A stretch of DNA of 64,000 nt, from the NCBI RefSeq assembly GCF_007997015.1, contig NZ_VOSM01000009.1:124001-188000 (forward strand), written 5' to 3'. Below, piece after piece: positions 59,027 through 64,000 of this stretch. Made by a program: the position numbers and the translations under genes. Under the pieces are notes generated by a model, which saw nothing but the letters and a program-made list of their open reading frames with translations, had not been told where the DNA came from and did no database searches. Within the stretch, counting starts at the first letter, position 1; every line of letters begins with the position of its first letter. This stretch comes from Lujinxingia vulgaris. GTDB lineage: Bacteria > Myxococcota_A > Bradymonadia > Bradymonadales > Bradymonadaceae.

Positions 59027-59085
59027 GTGACCCTCGGTCACTTCTCATCCGCATAAACATGGGTGCTCAGGCGACCCTCGGTCAC
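59027..59085. repeat. Paired GACC-CTC-GGTC palindromes, copy 1
   Basis: GTGACC-CTC-GGTCAC (59027-59041) and GCGACCCTCGGTCAC (59071-59085) start 44 bp apart. The same pair recurs with identical 44-bp spacing at 62671 and 62715. Each is an inverted repeat with a three-base centre and lies just before a hexanucleotide tract. Confidence 0.85.
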
Positions 59086-59092
59086 CCGGACG

Positions 59093-59262
59093 CAAGCACG
59101 AGCACGAGCACGAGCACGAGCACCAGCACAAGTACCAGCCCGAGATCGAGCCCGAGCCCGAGATCGAGCCCGAGATCGAGACCGAGTTCGAGACCGAAAT
59201 CGAGACCGAGATCGAGATCGAGACCGAGATCGAGATCGAGCCCGAGATCGAGATCGAGCCCC
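59093..59262. repeat. Hexanucleotide tract (CGAGCA / CGAGAT type), left part of copy 1
   Basis: Units such as CGAGCA, CGAGAT, CGAGCC and CGAGAC repeat in six-base steps for about 170 bp. The tract ends where the insertion sequence begins and resumes on its other side, showing that the IS split it. A spurious open frame runs through it with Ser/Thr or Arg/Asp runs. Confidence 0.8.
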
Positions 59263-59329
59263 CCCCTGTGTCAGCGTAGTTGCCGCCCAAACTCTCCAAA
59301 CCAATCCGGGGCGGCAACCTGAGGTTATA

Positions 59330-59836
59330 ATGGCGTATTCAGCGGGATTTAGAGAACGTGTGGTGCAGAAGATGTTTGGTCCGGAGCGGAGTTCTGTGGC
59401 CGAGCTGATGGAGGAGACCGGTGTGGCACGAGCGACGCTTACCCGGTGGCGACGAGAGGCACTAAACGGAGGTCCTGTGAGCGGAAAGTCCGGGAGAAGG
59501 CGGCACAAACCACCAAAAGAGAAGATTCGTATTGTGATGCAGGCAGCCGGCCTCTCCGATGAAGAACTTGGGGCGTTTCTGCGCCGGGAGGGCCTGCATG
59601 AAGCTGATTTGGTGCGCCTTCGCCAGGAGGTTTTGGAGGCGGCCGAAAAAGGGCTTTCGCCTCAGAAACAAAGGGTTTCGGAGCCTGAGAACAAAGAACT
59701 CAAGCGGGTTAAAAAGGAGCTCGCGCGCAAGGAGAAGGCCCTGGCGGAGGCGGCGGCACTGCTGGTCTTGCGGGGAAAGCTCGAGGCGTATTTCTCGGAG
59801 GACGAGGACGACGACACGACGAAGAAGAACGACTGA
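59330..59836 (+). CDS. IS OrfA, helix-turn-helix protein
   Basis: The 168-residue product starts MAYSAGFRERVVQKMFGPER, with SSVAELMEETGVARATLTRW RREALNGG as the helix-turn-helix. A long charged coiled-coil-like end (ELKRVKKELARKEKALAEAA) follows, as in IS3-family OrfA. It binds the IS ends in such elements. The ATG has a GAGG nine bases upstream. Its stop lies two bases before orfB, in the frame -1 to it, so reinitiation or frameshifting may make the fusion. Confidence 0.85.
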   Translation: MAYSAGFRERVVQKMFGPERSSVAELMEETGVARATLTRWRREALNGGPVSGKSGRRRHKPPKEKIRIVMQAAGLSDEELGAFLRREGLHEADLVRLRQEVLEAAEKGLSPQKQRVSEPENKELKRVKKELARKEKALAEAAALLVLRGKLEAYFSEDEDDDTTKKND

Positions 59837-59838
59837 CG

Positions 59839-60867
59839 GTGCTGAGTTGGGTGGAAAAGGCGCAGCGCGATGGGGCCAGACTTGAAGCCATCTGCGAGGT
59901 GCTGGAGCTGGATGTGCGCACCATTCAGCGCTGGCGCGCCCGTGGAGGGGGCGGTGACCGACGTCAGGGGCCGCGCACTTCCCCGGCCAATAAACTGAGC
60001 GAGGTGGAGCGTACGCGGGTTCTTAAAGCCGCGAACAGCCCGGAGTTTCGCGATAAATCGCCCCATCAAATCGTGCCGCTGCTGGCCGACCGCGGCATCT
60101 ATCTGGCCTCCGAGTCGACCTTTTATCGGGTGCTACGCGAGGCGAATATGCTGCGCCATCGAGGCCGCGCAAAGCCCGCCGAGCCTCGCCCCATCACCGA
60201 GCATCGGGCAACAGCCCCCAACCAGGTCTGGAGCTGGGATATCACGTATCTGCGCCGAAACATCGCCGGAACGTTCTTCTATCTTTATCTTTTCGTCGAC
60301 GTCTGGAGCCGCAAAATCGTGGCGCAACGCGTCTTCGAGAGCGAGTGCTCAACCCTGGCCTCCGAGCTCTTAGACCACGGCCTCAACACCGAGCGGCTCA
60401 GCGGCGTAAAGCTGGTGCTTCACTCCGATAATGGCCCCCCGATGAAGGGCTCCACATTGCAGGCCACCATGGACCGGCTCGGCGTTGTATCGTCCTTTAG
60501 CCGCCCCCGAGTCAGCGATGACAACCCCTACTCCGAGGCGCTTTTTCGCACGCTTAAGTACCGGCCGGACTACCCCCAGAAGCCCTTTGAATCGCGCGAA
60601 GAAGCGCAGGCCTGGGTCGATGAATTCAGCGACTGGTACAACAGCAAACATCTCCACAGCGCCATCGGCTTTGTCACCCCGAACTCGCGACATCACGGCC
60701 ATGACACAGCCCAACTCGCCGCGCGTCGTCATGTTTATGAGGCCGCGAAACGCCGTCATCCCCAGCGCTGGAGCGGTGCAGTGCGAAGGTGGGAGTCCCC
60801 GGCTGATGTGTATCTGAACCCCTCCAAGCTCACGCGCTCCAGGCTGGAGATGGAGGGCTGCCCGTAG
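59839..60867 (+). CDS. IS OrfB, DDE transposase (integrase core)
   Basis: The 342-residue product has the integrase-core DDE triad Asp134 (SWDITYL), Asp197 (LHSDNGPPM) and Glu233 (NPYSEALFRTLKY). The 35 residues between the last two fit the D,D(35)E pattern. A helix-turn-helix is at the N-terminus (ICEVLELDVRTIQRWRARGG). It appears intact. It cuts and joins the IS ends. The GTG at 59839 is the frame start, close to the OrfA stop. Confidence 0.88.
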   Translation: MLSWVEKAQRDGARLEAICEVLELDVRTIQRWRARGGGGDRRQGPRTSPANKLSEVERTRVLKAANSPEFRDKSPHQIVPLLADRGIYLASESTFYRVLREANMLRHRGRAKPAEPRPITEHRATAPNQVWSWDITYLRRNIAGTFFYLYLFVDVWSRKIVAQRVFESECSTLASELLDHGLNTERLSGVKLVLHSDNGPPMKGSTLQATMDRLGVVSSFSRPRVSDDNPYSEALFRTLKYRPDYPQKPFESREEAQAWVDEFSDWYNSKHLHSAIGFVTPNSRHHGHDTAQLAARRHVYEAAKRRHPQRWSGAVRRWESPADVYLNPSKLTRSRLEMEGCP

Positions 60868-60897
60868 TTCGATGAGGCGGCAACTATGTTGACACTC

Positions 60898-60945
60898 ACC
60901 GGCCCGAGATCGAGCCCGAGATCGAGACCGAGTTCGAGACCGACA
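60898..60945. repeat. Hexanucleotide tract, right part of copy 1
   Basis: The CCGAGATCGAGCCCGAGAT pattern resumes directly after the IS right end for about 48 bp. It then joins the CACGAACCTCCCCAC-type array. It is the continuation of the tract at 59093-59262. Confidence 0.75.
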
Positions 60946-60951
60946 GCCTCC

Positions 60952-61193
60952 CAACGCCCTCACGAACCTCCCCACCCCCGCACCCCTCCCACGCCCCTCA
61001 ACCACCTAACCACAAATCGCCCAACCCTCGCGCCCTTCCCACGCCCCTCAACCACCCAACCACAAAACGCACGCCCCCCAACGCCCACACGAACCTCCCC
61101 ACCCCCGCACCACTCCCAAGCTCCTCAACCACCTAACCACAAATCGCCCAACCCTCGCGCCCCTCCCAGGCCCCGCAACCACCTAACCACAAA
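60952..61193 (+). repeat. Forward array of the 18-bp-core repeat, copy 1
   Basis: CAACCACC(T/C)AACCACAAA stands at 60999, 61049, 61126 and 61176. The spacings are 50, 77 and 50 bp. It is preceded by CACGAACCTCCCCAC at 60961. The remainder of the gap to 61442 is C-rich without a gene, except for the Shine-Dalgarno of the next gene. Confidence 0.85.
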
Positions 61194-61442
61194 ACGCACG
61201 CCCCTCCCACCCACACGCCCCTCCCACCCACACGCCTCCCCCCCCCAATCCCCCCGCTTGCCCCGCCTCGCCACCCCAATTACCATCCCCTCATTCCACA
61301 ATTCCGCAGTCGCCCCCGGGGAGGGGGTGGGAATGGTCGGTTCGCCGCCCAACGCACCGCCGTGGCGCGCGGGGTCTGATGGCGAGCCTCCTTCAACGTT
61401 TCGAGCGCCCCGAAGGCGCCCGAAGTCCCACAGGAGTCAGCG

Positions 61443-62252
61443 ATGCAGAACACGATCACCGAGTTTTTCAGCGTCCGCCGTATGCCCTCGAGCCGCTGCG
61501 CTTATGCGCTGGGCCAGATGCGCGAGGTCAGCGACCGACACGGCGTGCCCGCCCCGCTTGCCGAGCGTATTGAGCAGGCCTGTCAGGTGGCCGACCACAC
61601 GCTGGAGCTGGAGCTGGACTGGGAGCAGGCCCGCACCCAGACGAGCACCGCCCGCGGCAACGCCGCCCAGATCGACGTGGAGCTCGACCAGGCCATCGCC
61701 GCGATCGGGCGGATTCTCGATGGGGAGCTGCTCGGGCCGCCCGAGAGTCCGCATACGAAGGCGGCCAGACAGGTGCAAAATGTGGCCTTTCCGGCAGGTG
61801 TCTCTGCGGTCATTCACTCCACCTACGAACACCAGCACGTGATGATCGACACGCTCCTCAAGCGATTGACCCATGAGCTCAAGGAGCAGATCGCGCTTCT
61901 GGGTCTGGGCCGCCATGTGGAGCGCGTTGAAACTTTGAATCGGCGCTTCGGGCAGGAGCTCAAGCGTACCGAACGCCCGGCCATCAGCTACGAGCAGGTC
62001 GTCGCCAGCCGCGACGCCCTGCATATCGCACTCTGCCAGGTGCTCGCCGCGAGCTTTGAGCACCTGCGCACCGACGCCGACATCGACCTCCTCAACATGG
62101 TCCTCAGCCCGCTCGTCGAGCAGCAGCAGCGCACACGCGCCTACCAGAGCCGCCGTCGCGCCGTCCCGCCCGTCGATCCCAACTCCGGCGAGGAGCTGCC
62201 TGCTGAGCCGGTCTCGGATACGGAGCCCGACCTCGACGCTGCTGGCGAATAA
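61443..62252 (+). CDS. Protein of unknown function, 269 residues
   Basis: The product starts MQNTITEFFSVRRMPSSRCA, is mostly helical (QACQVADHTLELELDWEQAR; LLKRLTHELKEQIALLGLGR) and has a low-complexity acidic tail. No signal peptide, membrane segment or known family was recognised. An AGGAG site lies eight bases upstream of the ATG, and a strong terminator follows, so expression as a single unit is likely. It is set between two repeat blocks. Confidence 0.7.
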   Translation: MQNTITEFFSVRRMPSSRCAYALGQMREVSDRHGVPAPLAERIEQACQVADHTLELELDWEQARTQTSTARGNAAQIDVELDQAIAAIGRILDGELLGPPESPHTKAARQVQNVAFPAGVSAVIHSTYEHQHVMIDTLLKRLTHELKEQIALLGLGRHVERVETLNRRFGQELKRTERPAISYEQVVASRDALHIALCQVLAASFEHLRTDADIDLLNMVLSPLVEQQQRTRAYQSRRRAVPPVDPNSGEELPAEPVSDTEPDLDAAGE

Positions 62253-62281
62253 CAAAAGCCGGACCACACGCCACACCCCCT

Positions 62282-62320
62282 CGAACGCCCCGGGACGCCT
62301 CCCGGGGCGTTCGTTCGTTT
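62282..62320 (+). terminator. Rho-independent terminator of the 269-residue gene
   Basis: CGAACGCCCCGGGA-CGCC-TCCCGGGGCGTTCG is a perfect 14-base-pair stem with a four-base loop at 62282-62313. TTCGTTTT follows. It lies 30 bases after the stop. Confidence 0.85.
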
Positions 62321-62389
62321 TCTCCCGCGCCACACCGTACCCCTTACGGGGGGCGAGCCCCCTTCAGCACCGCCCGCAGGCACGCTCAC

Positions 62390-62612
62390 TTCATCCGCCT
62401 CCGCGATTTGAAACGCCCACCTGCACGATCCCTTCATCCGCCTCCCCGATTTGAAGCGCCCACCTGCACGCTCCCTTCATCCGCCTCCCCGATTTGAAGC
62501 GCCCACCTGCACGCTCCCTTCATCCGCCTCCGCGATTTGAAGCGCCCACCTGCACGATCCCTTCATCCACCTCCGCGATTTGAAACGCCCGCAGGCACGC
62601 TCCCTTCATCAC
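62390..62612. repeat. 43-bp tandem repeat, five copies and a partial
   Basis: TTCATCC recurs at 62390, 62433, 62476, 62519 and 62562, with a further partial copy at 62605. The spacing is exactly 43 bp. Units contain CGATTTGAA(G/A)CGCCCACCTGCACG and differ at single bases (CGCGAT or CCCGAT). The array follows the terminator. It has the same period as the unrelated array at 37206. Confidence 0.9.
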
Positions 62613-62670
62613 CCTTCGCAAACCGGGCTGTCCGCGAACGCCTCTCACCCGCATCAACGCAGCCACCCAC

Positions 62671-62729
62671 CTGACCCTCGGTCACCTCTCACCCGCATAA
62701 ATACTCACGCTCAGGCGACCCTCGGTCAC
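62671..62729. repeat. Paired GACC-CTC-GGTC palindromes, copy 2
   Basis: CTGACCCTCGGTCAC (62671-62685) and GCGACCCTCGGTCAC (62715-62729) start 44 bp apart with ACCCGCATAAA between them. This is the same arrangement as at 59027-59085, where the middle reads ATCCGCATAAA. Confidence 0.85.
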
Positions 62730-62730
62730 C

Positions 62731-62843
62731 TGAGCGCGAGTACCAGCACGAGTACCAGCACGAGTACCAGCACGAGTACCAGTACGAGTACCAGCACGAG
62801 TACGAGTACCAGTACCAGCACGAGTACGAGCACCAGCTCGAAC
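62731..62843. repeat. Hexanucleotide tract, copy 2
   Basis: CGAGTA and CCAGCA units alternate in six-base steps for about 110 bp. They end at CTCGAACTC. It is the equivalent of the tract that the IS splits in copy 1, here uninterrupted. Confidence 0.85.
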
Positions 62844-62848
62844 TCAAC

Positions 62849-63047
62849 AGCCCCCCAACGCCCTCACGAACCTCCCCACCCACGCGCCCCTCCAGAGCCC
62901 CTCAACCACCCAACCACAAACCTCCCCACCCCCGCACACCCCCCACGCCCCGCAACCACCCAACCACAAACCGCACGCCCCCCAACGCCCTCACGAACCT
63001 CCCCACCCACGCGCCCCTCCCAGGCCCCTCAACCACCCAACCACAAA
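62849..63047 (+). repeat. Array of the 18-bp-core repeat, copy 2
   Basis: Cores CAACCACCCAACCACAAA stand at 62903, 62953 and 63030, spaced 50 and 77 bp as in copy 1. CACGAACCTCCCCACC precedes the first. The last core runs into the terminator of the convergent minus-strand gene. Confidence 0.85.
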
Positions 63048-63076
63048 AAAACGCCCCGGAATCACTCCCGAGGCGT
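63045..63076 (-). terminator. Rho-independent terminator of the TerB-like gene
   Basis: Read on the minus strand, ACGCCTCGG and CCGGGGCGT pair around an eight-base loop with one mismatch. TTTTTTT (63051-63045) follows. It lies about 135 bases after the stop of the TerB-like gene. Confidence 0.7.
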
Positions 63077-63211
63077 CTCTCCCTCCCCGCATGCCCCCCA
63101 ACCCGAGCGCACTCAGGGCGGGGCTGGCAAGGAGCAAGGAGGAGCGTGTAGCAGCGCTACCGCGACGACGCAGCGACACAGCCAGCGTCGTCCTGATGCG
63201 CTCGGCGAAAC

Positions 63212-63676
63212 TCAAAAGTTCTCTTCCCTGGAAATCTTTCGGATGATCAACGACTGCGTCTCCGCGCTGATCCCGAAGGCCTGCACCATCGACTGCAACA
63301 AGACGCGCTCATCCTCGTGCACTTCCTGGTCAGAGATCGCCACGAGCGACGAGAGGTAATAGGCCTCCTCGCGCAACCACTCGTCGCCGAGGCGAGTGCC
63401 CAGGGTGACGAAGAGCTCCGAGAGGGCGTTGGGGGTGGGTTGGATCTGTCTGGCGCGGGCGATCGAGGCCTGCACAAACCCTTCGGGGGAGTGGCTGCCG
63501 TTCCACGTGAGCATGTTGACGGCCTCCGCGAGTTCTTGCTCCTCTTCGGGCAGAATCTTTCCGTCGATGACCTTGGTGGCGACGAGCGTGTCGATCAGCG
63601 CCTCGTTCTGCTCCTGGGTGAGTTTGGCAAAACGGCGTTCGGTGAGTTTGTTGGCGATCATCTGAAAGATGGGCAT
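63212..63676 (-). CDS. TerB-like protein
   Basis: TerB-like domains are small helical domains of unclear, often stress-related, function. The 154-residue product has the TerB-like pattern ALIDTLVATKVIDGKILPEE EQELAEAVNML, with a second acidic repeat SDQEVHEDERVLLQSMVQAF. The ATG at 63676 is preceded by GGAGG at the right distance; the longer frame start four codons earlier is less likely. No ter cluster is nearby. Confidence 0.65.
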   Translation of the reverse strand: MPIFQMIANKLTERRFAKLTQEQNEALIDTLVATKVIDGKILPEEEQELAEAVNMLTWNGSHSPEGFVQASIARARQIQPTPNALSELFVTLGTRLGDEWLREEAYYLSSLVAISDQEVHEDERVLLQSMVQAFGISAETQSLIIRKISREENF

Positions 63677-63835
63677 CGAATCCTCCAATCGAAAAGCAGA
63701 GTCGGGTCAGGGCGATAAGGGGTTGCGGGCCAAAAGCAATGCGCGAACCCTAGCAGCGAGCGCCCGGCGGGCACAACCAGGTTGCCCCCTTTCGTGGCAA
63801 ACTCAATCACGGGTTGGCGCGATGAGCGCCAGGCG

Positions 63836-64000
63836 TTACCAGCCGATCAGGCGCAGAAGATCGACGAGCCCGTAGCGCTCGATCAACGCCTTACGCCGCC
63901 GCGCCAGGCGATGCTCTCGGGCGGCGCGCGGGCTCATATCGCGCAGGCCGCCTGCGAGCTGCGCGGCGATGGCCTCTTCAAGCTCCTGGCGTTCGGCGGC
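63836..64000 (-). CDS. C-terminal end of an unidentified protein, cut by the window edge
   Basis: The last 54 codons of a minus-strand gene are visible, ending ...RYGLVDLLRLIGW before a TAA. The part is Arg- and Leu-rich and helical (RDMSPRAAREHRLARRR). The family was not recognised. Confidence 0.6.
   Translation of the reverse strand, partial: AAERQELEEAIAAQLAGGLRDMSPRAAREHRLARRRKALIERYGLVDLLRLIGW

Larger units (their letters stand above)
59267..60896 (+). mobile_element. IS3-family-type insertion sequence
   Basis: About 1.63 kb with two consecutive ORFs and imperfect terminal inverted repeats of about 20 bp. The left end GTGTCAGCGTAGTTGCCGCC and the reverse complement of the right end GTGTCAACATAGTTGCCGCC differ at two positions. 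It sits inside a hexanucleotide tract that continues on both sides. A direct target duplication is not clear, partly because the tract is repetitive. Both genes look intact. Confidence 0.8.

Noticed and set aside
59820-59845. Programmed -1 slippery site joining OrfA and OrfB
   Set aside because: The orfA end has no clear slippery heptamer such as A6G. Reinitiation at the nearby GTG is as likely.
60999-61193. CRISPR array
   Set aside because: The spacers between cores are themselves conserved between copies and alternate between two lengths. There are no unique spacers and no cas genes.
59059-63359. Long open frames through the hexamer tracts and core arrays (Ser/Thr- or Pro-rich products)
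   Set aside because: Spacings of 50, 77 and 127 bp are not multiples of three, so no protein repeat is kept. There is no Shine-Dalgarno, and the frames come from the repeat composition.

Overview
The window is GC-rich bacterial chromosome. It suggests a predatory or marine relative of the myxobacteria, most likely the Bradymonadales. This is inferred from a MYXO-CTERM-like C-terminal anchor, FG-GAP plus Cys-rich surface lipoproteins, Asp/Ala/Gly-rich linkers, many lipoproteins, type IV pilus minor pilins and several cation/proton antiporters. No rRNA or tRNA gene was found, so the taxonomy is an inference.

Layout. 1-11.4 kb (minus strand): a merged str-S10-spc ribosomal protein run, rpsL-rpsG-fusA-rpsJ-rplD-rplW-rplB-rpsS-rplV-rpsC-rplP-rpmC-rpsQ-rplN-rplX-rplE-rpsN-rpsH-rplF (cut at the edge). 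It starts from a near-consensus sigma70 promoter. It lacks rplC and tuf at their usual places and has two strong RNA structures, one before fusA and one before rpsJ. 11.5-17.0 kb (minus): a complete lasso-peptide cluster in the order cyclase (C), precursor (A), ABC exporter (D), PqqD-like recognition element (B1), HPr-kinase-like protein (K), transglutaminase-like leader peptidase (B2). The predicted core is GFSGPGNDGGGEGTGFGDP with a Gly1-Asp8 ring.

17.2-22.7 kb (plus): two translationally coupled surface lipoproteins, the first very large with a C-terminal sorting signal. 22.8-27.6 kb: a KAS III enzyme, a small membrane protein, a class III aminotransferase coupled to a beta-barrel-like protein, and a small unknown. 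27.6-37.2 kb: an ion-transport locus. A three-gene minus operon encodes an antiporter-like protein, a 1527-residue antiporter fused to a coiled region and a P-loop ATPase, and an MscS-like channel. A divergent CPA2 antiporter with a long soluble tail follows. 37.2-47.3 kb (minus): a PEGA-like protein, a lipoprotein, PilY1, PilX, PilW, PilV and FimT-like minor pilins. 47.6-49.9 kb (plus): an outer-membrane-barrel candidate coupled to a seven-heme cytochrome c lipoprotein. 50.0-58.8 kb (plus): an MFS exporter coupled to a methyltransferase, two paralogous lipoproteins and an S9-type peptidase lipoprotein.

58.8-63.1 kb is repeat-rich. A composite dispersed repeat occurs twice. It consists of paired GACC-N3-GGTC palindromes, a hexanucleotide tract, and an array of an 18-bp core alternately spaced 50 and 77 bp. 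The first copy is split by an IS3-type insertion sequence and faced by an inverted array that runs into the end of the peptidase gene. An unknown 269-residue gene and a 43-bp tandem array lie between the copies. The window ends with a TerB-like gene and a truncated minus-strand gene.
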